Shown: in pieces, positions 36,357 through 45,587 of the stretch
Numbering within the stretch: position 1 is the first letter of the stretch
How the letters are laid out: every line of letters starts with the position of its first letter
NCBI GenBank assembly: GCA_029975295.1
Contig: JARKPK010000127.1
Location: forward strand, 20,711-84,710
From: Thermoguttaceae bacterium
GTDB lineage: Bacteria; Planctomycetota; Planctomycetia; Pirellulales; Thermoguttaceae
Reading direction: 5' to 3'
Length of the DNA stretch: 64,000 nt
Position numbers and translations under genes: made by a program
Notes under the pieces: generated by a model
The model's input: the letters and a program-made list of their open reading frames with translations, nothing else
The model's database searches: none
Told to the model about the DNA's origin: nothing

Positions 36357-36722
36357 TCACTCGCGACTTTGCCGCCGGCAGAGTTCATCGCGATCAATCT
36401 TGAGAATCCGCTCCAGCAATTTGTCGTCTTTGGCTGCCTCGGGCGAACGAGCATAGGCCTTGCAAACCACCTTGGCCACCGAGCGCGCCACCGCCGGCGC
36501 GTCGGCCTCCGCGGCGCGATAGTGGATCCAACGGCCTTCTTTTCGGCTCTCGACAAGCCGGGCCGTGTGGAGAATCGACACGTGCTTCGACACTGTGGAC
36601 TGCGCCAGACCCAACAGCTCCACGATCTGGCACACGCACAGCTCCCTTCGACGCAACGCCCATAGAACCCGCACACGGTTCTCGTCGGCAACTGCCTTGA
36701 GCGCAGCAATCAACTCTCGCAT
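36357..36722 (-). CDS. arsR: ArsR/SmtB-family transcriptional repressor (right unit)
   Basis: A 121-residue winged-helix regulator distinct from the one at 33543. It has ENRVRVLWALRRREL, then CVCQIVELLGLAQSTVSKHVSILHTA, with the CxC (ELCVCQIVE) As(III) site on helix 3 and the recognition helix directly after. RWIHYRA is the beta wing. An additional cysteine near KVVCKAY may be the third thiolate. It should repress itself, arsC and acr3. GAGGCG precedes the ATG. The candidate promoter and operator lie about 250-300 bases upstream, leaving an unusually long leader with no recognisable gene. Confidence 0.9.
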   Translation of the reverse strand: MRELIAALKAVADENRVRVLWALRRRELCVCQIVELLGLAQSTVSKHVSILHTARLVESRKEGRWIHYRAAEADAPAVARSVAKVVCKAYARSPEAAKDDKLLERILKIDRDELCRRQSRE

Positions 36723-36974
36723 CGCAATCGCCTCACTTTTCCAATCCGGTCCAAGAGCCGGCGACTCGCCGCAAGAGCGGCATCACGCACGCAGCGATCG
36801 GTCCCTGTTGCCACATCCGCAGACAGACGCTCCCCCTTTACGAATCCTGGCAAAAACGCTCAACCGCCCAAGAATGACGGCAACGGCAGAAGTCCCATCG
36901 CAGTTGTTCGGTTTGCAGCCGTTTTATCCGCCCCTGCGTTGGCGGAAACAGCGATTCTCGCGACATCGCCGGTA

Positions 36975-36998
36975 TTCGTCATATCGCCATATAACGAA
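36975..36998 (-). promoter_or_regulatory. Candidate ArsR operator of the right arsenic unit
   Basis: An inverted repeat: TTCGTCATAT (36975-36984), CGCC, ATATAACGAA (36989-36998). The 10-base arms have one mismatch. It lies across the predicted transcription start, directly after the -10 element. The sequence differs from the operator at 33916, so each ArsR may have its own site. Confidence 0.6.
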
Positions 36999-37026
36999 AT
37001 ATAGAAAGCTCGCGGCATTCGGTCAA
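36998..37026 (-). promoter_or_regulatory. Sigma70-type promoter of the right arsenic operon
   Basis: On the minus strand: TTGACC (37026-37021), a 17-base spacer, and TATATT (37003-36998). Both boxes match five of six consensus bases. Transcription would start near 36991, about 270 bases before the arsR ATG. The rest of the 36723-37380 region holds no supported gene. Confidence 0.62.
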
Positions 37027-37380
37027 CCTGGGGAACAGCGATTTCTGTGCGAGCCCCCGCCGGATGGCGCCACCAAGGGAAATCGTGCCGCTTTCGGTCG
37101 CTGGCGGGGCATGGATTTCCGATTCCTGCGGCGTTCGCTTCTCGGCCGTTCCTTTCTCTTTCTTCCATAGTTGCTAGCGATGAAGAAATCGTCGGCCCGC
37201 TTCGCCCTCCAGGCCGCCGCCGGCGATTGATCGGCCGCATTCCGCGGCCGAACCGCTTTCGGTTTTCCGCCGTTCGCTTTAGAATACTGGTTTCGACGGA
37301 TGTCGCGGCAGCCATCTGGTGGTCCGCCGAATTGATCCCGAGAGGCAAGACACCTATTTGCACGCCCGGAGGCGCCGGCC

Positions 37381-38355
37381 ATGTCGCGTCGTTACGTTGC
37401 GCAATTGACACAACAGGAAGACGTGGACGAGGTCTTTCTGGTGTCGGAGAAGCAGTTGCGGCCGAATCGCAACGGCAACCTGTATTTGCAGTTCGAGCTG
37501 TCCGATCGCACCGGTTCGATTAGCGCACGGATGTGGAATGCCGACGAATCGCTCTACCGTTCGTTCGACAACGGCGACTTTTTGCAGGTTGAAGGCACCA
37601 CGCAACTCTTTCAGGGCGCGGTGCAATTGATCGCCAAGCATATCGCCAAGGTGGATCCCGCGTCGATCGATCACGACGACTTCACGCCGGTCAATGCAGT
37701 TGCCGTCGACGCCTTGCAGCGCAGGCTGGCGGAAATGCTGCGCGCGATGAGCGATCCGGCGCTGCGCAACTTGGCCGAGTGCTACTTGATGGACTCGGCT
37801 TTGATGGACAAACTTGCCGCGGCGCCGGCCGGAATCAAACACCATCATGCGTATCGCGGCGGTCTGCTCGAACACACGGTTTCGCTCATGGACTTGGCGC
37901 AGCGCGTCGTTCCGCTCTACCCCCAAATCGATGGCGATCTGCTGCTGATGGGCGCCTTTCTCCACGACTTGGGCAAGGTGGACGAGTTGAGTTACGATCG
38001 TGAGTTCGGCTACACCGATCAGGGGCAGTTGATCGGCCATTTGATTATGGGCGTCGAAACGCTCAACGCCAAATTGGTCGAGGCCGAACGCCTGGCGGGT
38101 GAGCCGTTTCCCGAAGAGACCGCCCTCCGCCTGAAACACATGCTCATTAGTCATCATGGCGAATACGACTTCGGAAGCCCGAAACTGCCCATGACCGTCG
38201 AAGCCATGGCGCTGTATTGCTTAGACTTCCTTGACGCGAAAGTGAATGCGTTTTGCGGGCTCCTGCGCGACGATCCGAACAAGGACAGCACGTGGACCAA
38301 CTTCCACCCGCAACACAATCGCAAGTTGTTCAAGGGCAAGCCCAAGACGGCGTAA
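37381..38355 (+). CDS. OB-fold/HD-domain 3'-5' exoribonuclease, YhaM-like
   Basis: A 324-residue protein. Residues 15-100 form an OB-fold nucleic-acid-binding domain (RNGNLYLQFELSDRTGSISARMW). Residues 155-290 form an HD phosphohydrolase domain with HHHAYRGGLLEHTVSL, GAFLHDLGKVDEL (the HD pair) and LISHHGEYDFGSP providing further metal ligands. The arrangement and length match YhaM, a 3'-5' exonuclease acting on RNA and DNA in the cytoplasm. GGAGG lies eight bases before the ATG. Its last 64 bases overlap the next gene's start. Confidence 0.85.
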   Translation: MSRRYVAQLTQQEDVDEVFLVSEKQLRPNRNGNLYLQFELSDRTGSISARMWNADESLYRSFDNGDFLQVEGTTQLFQGAVQLIAKHIAKVDPASIDHDDFTPVNAVAVDALQRRLAEMLRAMSDPALRNLAECYLMDSALMDKLAAAPAGIKHHHAYRGGLLEHTVSLMDLAQRVVPLYPQIDGDLLLMGAFLHDLGKVDELSYDREFGYTDQGQLIGHLIMGVETLNAKLVEAERLAGEPFPEETALRLKHMLISHHGEYDFGSPKLPMTVEAMALYCLDFLDAKVNAFCGLLRDDPNKDSTWTNFHPQHNRKLFKGKPKTA

Positions 38356-40802
38356 CGGCCGCACGATGGCCATGGACGGCCGCGGCCGCTTTGCTGGTTG
38401 TAACGACTTGGGCCCCGGCCGAGTCGCCGCGTTGGGGCGACGGCCTGCCCGCAGCATTGCTTTGGCTAAGTCTTCCCGCACTGTGGCTGCTGTTCTCGTT
38501 GGGCAAACCGCTGCGCGTTTTTCGGCTTCACCTTGCCGATGCGGCCGCGCTGGCGGTTTTCGGCTGGCATTCCGCCGCCGCGCTGGTCGCTGTGTCCCAC
38601 GGCATGCCGCGGCCAGCCATTAACTCGCTTTGGCTCTGGCTAGGCTTAGGGGCATGTTATCTTTGCATCCGCCAAGCGGCGCAGCGCCCGTGCGACGCAC
38701 GCCTGCTTGTTGCGGTGATGTGCGGTTTGGCGGCGGCCCAAAGCACGTTGGGCTGTTACCAATCGCTTTGGGGCATCCCTTCGGCACGCAGCGAGTTCGC
38801 GGCGTCGGCCGACCGTCCGTTTGAGGTTGTCGGCCTAAGTCTTCCCAGTGACTCGCCCCTGCGATTGCTTTTCGAAGCCCGGCTGGGCGGTGATGAGCCG
38901 TTAGGCGGATTCACGCTGGCCAACTCGCTGGCCGGCTGGCTCACCCCATGGATCGTTCTTTTGGTTTGGATCATCGGCGATAGCGCCCGGGAACTCTGGA
39001 GGCCGCACGATGCGAGTCCTCCATCAAGCCGCCGACTGAAAAAAAAGAACCAGCGACCCAACAAGACGGCGTTGCGATTGAGCATTCCCGCCATGGCAAG
39101 GGTTGCCGGATTGGCGGCGATGCTGCTTGTCGCGGTTTTCACCTTGGTTCGAACCGGCAGTCGAACCGGGCTTGCTGCTTGTTGCATTGGCGTCGGGCTG
39201 CTGGCCCTTCCCTGGGCTCGTCGCGCGTGGCGTTCGGGATCAGGTTGGCGACGCTTTCCGATCGTCGCCGGCGCGGTTGTCATTGCCGGAGCGTTCATCT
39301 TTGCGCTGACGCGGGGTGGAATCGCATCATCGCTCAAATCGCTGCACTACCGTTTCGACTATTGGCGAACGGCAGCGGCCATCATTGCTGATCGGCCGTG
39401 GTTGGGTTGCGGACCGGGCCAGTTCCAGCAAGCCTACACGGCCAAGAAGTCGCCGCCGGCAGGCGAGGAACCGGGCGATCCCCATAACGCCCTGCTTGAG
39501 ATCTGGGCCACGGCCGGAACACCGGCGGCCTTGGCATGGATTGCGTTCTGCGGATTGATCGGGCTGACCGCGTTCCGTGCCGCCCGCCCGACCGGCGTCT
39601 CTGCCCAAGCAGACTGGTCGCCCGAAGCCGATGCACAGGGCCCATCGCAACCTCAAAAGCGCAGCCCAGTTCTCGGCACGGCACGTTGGCGATGGTCGGT
39701 GCTTGGCGCCGTCCAGCCGGCAATGGCGGGCGTTGCAGCCGTGCTCATCGGCTACGCGATCTTCATCCCTGTTTCGTGGATGACGCGGGCTGTTGCCGAC
39801 GCTTGGCTGGTTTGGGCCACCCTGCCCGTCGCCCTGCTTTGCCTTGGCTTGCTCGGTGATTGGGTTCAGCGCGGCCGGCTGCCGGCCTGGGTGATTGCCG
39901 TCGCGTGGGTCGCGCTGATCGTCAATCTCGGGGCAGCCGGCGGTATTGGGTTCCCCGGGGTCGCGTCCGCCTTCTGGATGTTGGCCGCGCTTGCTCTGAA
40001 CGCCGCTTCTAATGAAACGTCCACCAACGCGATCTCCCCCAATAACGTTTGCACCGGAAAGACCGCGCTGAACGAATTGACAAGCCCGCCCGTCTGTCCC
40101 ACACCACGATCAGAACACACCGCCGCTTCGCCGCCAACGGTCCCATCGTCGGAAAGAGCAGACCGCCGAACGAACGGAGCGCGGCCGGCCCCGGTGGTTC
40201 TCGCCTTGGCGATCTCGTTCGGCCTCGTGTATGCCTGCCATGCGACGGCCTACCGCCCTGTTCTTCAATGCTCCGCCGAAATGCTTGCCGCCGAACGGCT
40301 GTCGGCAGCGACCGACCCGTTGCCCGCCCTGGCGCACTGGCAAGCAGCCGTCGAAGCGGACCCGTGGGCGTTTGAACCTCGCGCAGCGTTGGCCGCTGCT
40401 CAGTTCGCCCTTTGGCGGCAATCGCCGCATCCGGATCGTTGGCCGCCGATCATCGAGTCGCTCGATTCAGCAACGGCGCGAGCCGCCAATTGGAGCGCGG
40501 CTTGGCTTTGGAGAGGCCGACTGTTGCTCGACGCCGCCAGTGTTACAACCGCTAACGGCGCGCCGGCGGCGCCCCGAGCGTCAGCCGATGCCGCTGAGGC
40601 GCTGCGAATAGCTGTGCAGTGCTACCCGGCATCGCCGACCAACTGGGCCTATCTGGCCGTTGCCGAAGACCGCCTCGGGCTGCCCGAGGCGCCGCAAACC
40701 GCTCGACAGGCCATCGCACTGGACGCCGACAATCCTCACCGCGACAAGAAGCTGCCCGAACCATTGCGGCGTTCGTTGCAAGCCATTACTCTGAAAGAAT
40801 GA
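38292..40802 (+). CDS. O-antigen ligase/polymerase-type membrane protein with C-terminal TPR-like region
   Basis: An 836-residue protein from a GTG with AAGGA six bases upstream; this start lies inside the preceding gene in another frame. About ten hydrophobic helices span residues 25-620. The family loop is visible as RPWLGCGPGQFQQAY...GDPHNALLEIWATAGTP (near 400-440), the Wzy_C/O-antigen ligase pattern with the conserved His. These proteins join or extend surface glycans on the periplasmic side. After a Thr/Ser/Pro-rich linker, the last 170 residues look like TPR-type helices (AHWQAAVEADPWAFEPRAAL), as in other planctomycete members. The stop overlaps the next start (ATGA). Confidence 0.78.
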   Translation: MDQLPPATQSQVVQGQAQDGVTAARWPWTAAAALLVVTTWAPAESPRWGDGLPAALLWLSLPALWLLFSLGKPLRVFRLHLADAAALAVFGWHSAAALVAVSHGMPRPAINSLWLWLGLGACYLCIRQAAQRPCDARLLVAVMCGLAAAQSTLGCYQSLWGIPSARSEFAASADRPFEVVGLSLPSDSPLRLLFEARLGGDEPLGGFTLANSLAGWLTPWIVLLVWIIGDSARELWRPHDASPPSSRRLKKKNQRPNKTALRLSIPAMARVAGLAAMLLVAVFTLVRTGSRTGLAACCIGVGLLALPWARRAWRSGSGWRRFPIVAGAVVIAGAFIFALTRGGIASSLKSLHYRFDYWRTAAAIIADRPWLGCGPGQFQQAYTAKKSPPAGEEPGDPHNALLEIWATAGTPAALAWIAFCGLIGLTAFRAARPTGVSAQADWSPEADAQGPSQPQKRSPVLGTARWRWSVLGAVQPAMAGVAAVLIGYAIFIPVSWMTRAVADAWLVWATLPVALLCLGLLGDWVQRGRLPAWVIAVAWVALIVNLGAAGGIGFPGVASAFWMLAALALNAASNETSTNAISPNNVCTGKTALNELTSPPVCPTPRSEHTAASPPTVPSSERADRRTNGARPAPVVLALAISFGLVYACHATAYRPVLQCSAEMLAAERLSAATDPLPALAHWQAAVEADPWAFEPRAALAAAQFALWRQSPHPDRWPPIIESLDSATARAANWSAAWLWRGRLLLDAASVTTANGAPAAPRASADAAEALRIAVQCYPASPTNWAYLAVAEDRLGLPEAPQTARQAIALDADNPHRDKKLPEPLRRSLQAITLKE

Positions 40803-41959
40803 GGCTAATCGCTGCAATTCTGGTCGGGTTGGTTCTCGGCGCCGGCAGCGGCGCGGGGCTGGGCTATTGGCGTTTCGCGCGAATTGCCGCGACTAATCTC
40901 TCCGGGCTCGCCGAAGGCAACTCCGAAGGCGCGCGGCTGCCGCAACCGGTCGCCGAAGTGCCGCACCTTGAGCACGACTTCGGCACGCTGAGCCTGGCCG
41001 CCACCGGCGAACACCGATTTATCATTCGCAACGCGGGAACGGCGCCGCTTCGGCTCGAGGCCGGCGAAACAAGCTGCAAATGCACCGTCAGCCGGATCGA
41101 ACAGCCCGAGGTGCCACCGGGTGGCGAAACGGCGGTCCTCGTTCGATGGAAGGGGCTGGATGAACCCGGACCGTACCGGCAAAACGCCGTCATTCTGACG
41201 AACGATCCGGGGCGGCCGCGAATCATCTTATCGTTGACCGGAAAGATGATCGTTGCGGTCCAACTTAAGCCCGCGGAGTTGGTATTTTCGCAAATCGCGT
41301 CGACGCAACCAACCGTCGGACAAGTCCGGCTCTACGCCTACCAGAGGCCGAGCATCGATATTTCCGGCTGGCAAACAGGGAATAATGCAACAAAAGGGCA
41401 ATTTGAGTGCCGCTGGGAACCTCTGTCGAAAGCCATGCTCGGCGAAGAGCCCGACGCACTTGCGGGCCAATTGATTGAAGTTACGATCAAACCGGGCTTG
41501 CCTTCAGGGCCGTTCGAACAGACAATCCGCCTGACCACCGACGATCCGGCCGCGCCGGCGATCGACTTGCCGATCCGCGGCTATGTGGTTTCCGACATCA
41601 GCGTTGCCGGTCCCGGCTGGAACGCAGAGCACAATCTGTTGGAATTGGGCACGATCGACAAACACAAAGGCCTGCGTCGCAACATACTATTGGTGGCCCG
41701 CGGGCCGTTTCGTGAGCAAGTTCGTTTTGAACTGGCCGAGGCGCGGCCCGCGTTTGTCCGTTGCCAGATCGGAACGCCGAAGGCCATCAACAACGGGGCC
41801 GCCTACCAAACGCCCGTGACGATTGAAATTCCGAAAGATAGCCCGGCCGTGAGCTTCGCCGGGCCACAAACCAGCGCGCTGGGGCGTCTCGTACTTCGCA
41901 CCAATCACCCCAACGTGCCGGAGATACGGATTCTGCTGAGCCTGACCATCGAGGAGTGA
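40799..41959 (+). CDS. DUF1573 domain-containing exported protein
   Basis: A 386-residue protein whose ATG overlaps the preceding stop by four bases; a longer frame upstream is rejected. It has an N-terminal helix (residues 2-25) acting as anchor or signal. Residues 55-140 are a DUF1573 domain with HDFGTL...HRFIIRNAGTAPLRL...TSCKCTV, the cysteine motif typical of the family. A second Ig-like unit follows at about 150-270 and a third at about 275-385 (LVLRTNHPNVPEIRI). DUF1573 proteins are periplasmic beta-sandwich proteins of unknown role, related to ASPM-SPD-2-Hydin (ASH) folds. Coupling to the glycan ligase gene suggests an envelope role. Confidence 0.85.
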   Translation: MRLIAAILVGLVLGAGSGAGLGYWRFARIAATNLSGLAEGNSEGARLPQPVAEVPHLEHDFGTLSLAATGEHRFIIRNAGTAPLRLEAGETSCKCTVSRIEQPEVPPGGETAVLVRWKGLDEPGPYRQNAVILTNDPGRPRIILSLTGKMIVAVQLKPAELVFSQIASTQPTVGQVRLYAYQRPSIDISGWQTGNNATKGQFECRWEPLSKAMLGEEPDALAGQLIEVTIKPGLPSGPFEQTIRLTTDDPAAPAIDLPIRGYVVSDISVAGPGWNAEHNLLELGTIDKHKGLRRNILLVARGPFREQVRFELAEARPAFVRCQIGTPKAINNGAAYQTPVTIEIPKDSPAVSFAGPQTSALGRLVLRTNHPNVPEIRILLSLTIEE

Positions 41960-42092
41960 CGCGTTATCTCGCATGCGAACTGCCGCCTGAGCCCGGCTCG
42001 TGCGATCAGTTCGAGGCGTGCTCAACGGCGATTGCAGAATCGCCATGCTGTTGTGCGCTTTGCGCTGCGGCGGGTATTCAAGGAGGATGGAC

Positions 42093-44492
42093 GTGTTTTT
42101 CGCGGCACGAAAGAGCCTGTTGCTTGCCGTGGGCGTTGCATTGTTCGGCGCGTGGACGGCGGGCTGTCGGCAAGAAAGAACGGCAACGACGGCGGAAGGA
42201 GCGGCCGAGACTCGATCCGATGCGCAAACCGCGACGAACCCGTCGCCGCGCCCGGCCGGAAACGATGCCCCATCGACGTTGGCGCTGATTCCAGCGCCGG
42301 CTGCCGAGGCGGCAACTCCGCTTTTGGTTTCGCCGCCTCGTTCGACCGAATCGCCCGTTTTGCCGGATGCGGCGGGCTCGGCATCATCCACCAGGATTGT
42401 CGCTCGGCCGGCCGACGGCCTTGCCTCGGACAGCCCGACGGGCGAAGCCGATCGGTTGCCCGCAAGCGATGGCCCATCGGAATCCGGCAGCGACAACGCG
42501 CCCCGCATTTTGCCGGCCGTTGGGGCCATACCGGTCACCAGTTCCAACACAACGTTTGCCGCGAACGACGACTCGGTGCGGCTCTCCATCGCAGACGAAA
42601 AACAACCGGACGACGGATCCAACCCCCTGCGGCGCGGCAATCACGGCGCCGAGCGACGGACCGATCGAGCAACCACGCAGCGCCCGCACCAGGCGCCCGA
42701 GTGGCCGAGTGGCGTTGGTGGCCCCGAGCCTGCCGACCGATTCGCCCCCGCCGCGCCTGCTCCGACCGCTCCTGCGGCCTCTGCGGGGCCACCGTCGGCC
42801 GGCCTGCGATCGCCGGCAGACGGTTCCGCATGGGAGAATTCGCTGGATCAATCTGCTGGCGCCGCGCGTCGGCCAACCGGATCTGAACTGCGCGGTTCCA
42901 ATCCGATCACTCTCCGCCCGAGCGATCAGCAGCCCTCGTCGGCGCGTCTGGCGGCTGAGTCATCTTCGTCGGCCGTTCGCCTTTCGGTCGGGTCTCCGTC
43001 GGGCGAGCAGGCAGCCGTCCCTGGTTCGACGGACGCTGCCGGGGCGGACGATCGGGGCGACAAGCCCGCGCCGCCCAAGCGAAAGGGCAAACACAGCGGC
43101 GAACACTTCGATCCGATCAAAGAAAACGGCCCGATCTTCGAAGGCTGGCCGAAACCGCAGCTTGCCTTGGTGATCACCGGTCGGGAAGAGGGGTATATCG
43201 AACCCTGTGGTTGCGCCGGCCTCGATCGAATGAAGGGCGGCATGGCGCGACGACAGACGCTATTCCGCTCGCTAAGGAAGCAAGGCTGGGAGGTGGTGGG
43301 GCTCGATGTGGGCGGGCTGGCGCGCGGGTTCGGCAAACAGGCCGAGCTGAAGTTCCAGACGATGGTCGAGGCCAAACGCCGGACGGGCTACGATGCGGTC
43401 GCGTTGGGCACAACCGACCTGCGATTGCCCGCTGGCGAACTGGCTGCCGTTGCCGCAACGGCCGACGGAACGCCGAGCATGTTTGTGGCCACCAACGTGG
43501 GCCTGTTCGGGTTCGACGCCGCCGTCGCCCCCCGCAGCAAAGTCATCGAACGCCCCGGCGCCCGCTTGGGCGTGATGGCGGTGGTCGGCAAGCAAACTCA
43601 ACAAGCCATTCACAACGACGAAATCGAAATGATCGACGCCGAGTCGGCCATTCGGCAAATGCTGCCCGATTTGAAGAAGAAGTCGGGCTACTTGGTGCTT
43701 TTGGCCCACATGCCGACCGAAGAGGCCGAGGCCCTGGCCCGCAAGTTCCCCGAAATCAACTTGGTGGCCACTTCGGGCGGACCGGCCGAGCCTCCGGCCA
43801 AGCTTTCTTTCGTCGAGGGCACGAAAACCATTCTTGTCGAGGTCGGGGAAAAGGGAATGAACGCCGTGGTGATCGGCTTCTTCGACGACCCGAAAACTCC
43901 GGTCCGTTACCAGCGGGTGCCGCTCGACGCGCGCTTCGAGAGCTCGCCGGAAATGAAGTCGCTGCTGGCGGCCTACCAAGATCAGTTGCGAACGCTCGGC
44001 TGGGCGGGGCTGAACATCCGCGCTTTGCCCCACCCGCAAACGGAGACCAACGGCAAATTCATCGGATCGAAAAAGTGCGAATCCTGCCACGAAGAATCCA
44101 ATAAGGTCTGGAAGCGCACGGGCCATTCACGCGCATTTGCGACCTTGGAGAACCTCGATCCGCCGCGCCATCACGATCCCGAATGCGTCAGTTGCCATGT
44201 GATCGGCTGGCATCCGACGAAGTACTTCCCCTCCCAGAACGGCTTCGTCAGCAAAGAGAAAACGCCCGAACTGATTGACGTGGGCTGCGAAAGCTGCCAC
44301 GGGCCCGGCGAAAAGCACGCGGCGGCCGAGATCGGCGCCGACCTCGAATTGCAAAAACGGCTCCGTCAAGCGATGGTCGTCACCAAAGAGGAATCGGCCA
44401 AACGCCAGTGCTACACCTGCCACGATCTCGACAACAGCCCCGATTTCGAGTTCGAAAGCTACTGGCCGATCGTCGAGCACTACGAAGACTAA
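42093..44492 (+). CDS. Lipoprotein with degenerate 5'-nucleotidase-like domain and four heme c motifs
   Basis: A 799-residue protein. AAGGAGG abuts the ATG at 42087 but sits six bases before the GTG at 42093, so the GTG is the likely start. A lipobox (TAGC) ends the signal near residue 25. Residues 30-340 are low-complexity Pro/Ala/Ser-rich. Residues 360-640 resemble the UshA/calcineurin phosphoesterase fold (GGMARRQTLF, GYDAVALGTTDLR), with an EPCGC cysteine motif near 370. The metal-binding motifs are replaced: DxGD is DVGG and GNHE is GTTD. The C-terminal 150 residues carry four heme sites (CESCH, CVSCH, CESCH, CYTCH). It is probably an outward-facing electron carrier, not a nucleotidase. 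Confidence 0.8.
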   Translation: MFFAARKSLLLAVGVALFGAWTAGCRQERTATTAEGAAETRSDAQTATNPSPRPAGNDAPSTLALIPAPAAEAATPLLVSPPRSTESPVLPDAAGSASSTRIVARPADGLASDSPTGEADRLPASDGPSESGSDNAPRILPAVGAIPVTSSNTTFAANDDSVRLSIADEKQPDDGSNPLRRGNHGAERRTDRATTQRPHQAPEWPSGVGGPEPADRFAPAAPAPTAPAASAGPPSAGLRSPADGSAWENSLDQSAGAARRPTGSELRGSNPITLRPSDQQPSSARLAAESSSSAVRLSVGSPSGEQAAVPGSTDAAGADDRGDKPAPPKRKGKHSGEHFDPIKENGPIFEGWPKPQLALVITGREEGYIEPCGCAGLDRMKGGMARRQTLFRSLRKQGWEVVGLDVGGLARGFGKQAELKFQTMVEAKRRTGYDAVALGTTDLRLPAGELAAVAATADGTPSMFVATNVGLFGFDAAVAPRSKVIERPGARLGVMAVVGKQTQQAIHNDEIEMIDAESAIRQMLPDLKKKSGYLVLLAHMPTEEAEALARKFPEINLVATSGGPAEPPAKLSFVEGTKTILVEVGEKGMNAVVIGFFDDPKTPVRYQRVPLDARFESSPEMKSLLAAYQDQLRTLGWAGLNIRALPHPQTETNGKFIGSKKCESCHEESNKVWKRTGHSRAFATLENLDPPRHHDPECVSCHVIGWHPTKYFPSQNGFVSKEKTPELIDVGCESCHGPGEKHAAAEIGADLELQKRLRQAMVVTKEESAKRQCYTCHDLDNSPDFEFESYWPIVEHYED

Positions 44493-44660
44493 AGCGGCCG
44501 GCCGCTTCAAGCGCCGAGTTCTGTTGCGGCAAGCCGCGCGGTTGCGCGCCGGGGTAATGCTCGGCAGGGCGACGTTCCAACACAGAACCGGCGCCGGACG
44601 GCCCGCTCCAACGCCGCAACAAAGCCGATCGGCCCGCCGCCGCGCCGCCCGCATCGGCTC

Positions 44661-45416
44661 CTACCCTTCGCCGATCTCCTTCATCACCGCCTCGGGAATG
44701 TTGTAATTCGACGACACGTTCTGAACGTCGTCGTGATCGTCGAGCCGTTCCATCAGCTTGAGCACCTTGCGGGCCACATCCGGATCGCTGACGTCCACGG
44801 TCGTTTTCGGAAGCCGCGTGATGCTGTTCACCTCGGGCTCCAGTCCGGCCTGTTTCACGGCCGAAAGCACATCCTGATACACGGCCGGATCGCAGGTAAT
44901 TTCGAAATTTTCGCCGTCGGGGCGCACATCGTCGGCCCCGGCCTCCAGAACCAACTCCATCAACTTCTCTTCGGTGACATTCTTGCCGCTGACGATGATC
45001 AACCCCTTGCTCTCGAACATCCAAGCGACGCAACCGGTGCTGCCCAGCTTGCCGTCGCTCATTTCGAAGATCTTGCGAATCTCGCCCGCCGTGCGGTTGC
45101 GATTGTCGGTCAGCACCTCGCACAACACGGCCACGCCGCCGGCCCCATAACCTTCGTAATTGATCTCGTCGAGGTTGCCGCCTTCCAACTCGCCCGTACC
45201 CTTCTTGATGGCCCGAGTGATGTTGTCTTTCGGCATGCTCACCGACTTGGCGTCGTCAATCGCGTAGCGCAAACGGAGATTGGCGTCGGGATCTCCTCCG
45301 CCCATCTTCGCGGCAACGATGATCGCCTTGGCCAGCTTGCTCCACAGCTTGCCCCGCTTGGCGTCGATCAACGCCTTCTTGTGCTTGATGCCGGCCCAAT
45401 GGGAATGACCTGCCAT
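44661..45416 (-). CDS. yebC: YebC/PmpR family regulatory protein
   Basis: A 251-residue protein opening MAGHSHWAGIKHKKALIDAKRG, the family hallmark. It continues with GGGDPDANLRLRYAIDDAKS, MPKDNITRAIKKGTGE, YEGYGAGGVA and TDNRNRTA. YebC proteins act as DNA-binding regulators and, as shown for some members, help ribosomes through difficult sequences. The full-length three-domain form is intact. It is the last gene of a minus-strand series that starts with nusA, 171 bases after the endonuclease III-like gene. It converges with the cytochrome lipoprotein gene at 44492. Confidence 0.96.
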   Translation of the reverse strand: MAGHSHWAGIKHKKALIDAKRGKLWSKLAKAIIVAAKMGGGDPDANLRLRYAIDDAKSVSMPKDNITRAIKKGTGELEGGNLDEINYEGYGAGGVAVLCEVLTDNRNRTAGEIRKIFEMSDGKLGSTGCVAWMFESKGLIIVSGKNVTEEKLMELVLEAGADDVRPDGENFEITCDPAVYQDVLSAVKQAGLEPEVNSITRLPKTTVDVSDPDVARKVLKLMERLDDHDDVQNVSSNYNIPEAVMKEIGEG

Positions 45417-45587
45417 AACTGTATTCCATCAACTCTATAGGTCCACACGACACACAACGCGACCGCAAGCGAAACACCCCGACCGGTCGCGTTCATTTGA
45501 AGGCCGCGCCGGTTTCAATTCTGCGCGGCCGAAACTGCATCGAAATCGCCCAAGAACCTCCGGCCTGTCGCTCAACCGCAACAGGGT

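Noticed and set aside
44492..44507. Perfect 16-base palindrome AAGCGGCCGGCCGCTT after the cytochrome lipoprotein gene
   Set aside because: Six base pairs around a four-base loop could form a hairpin, but no T-run follows on either side, so a terminator call is not supported.
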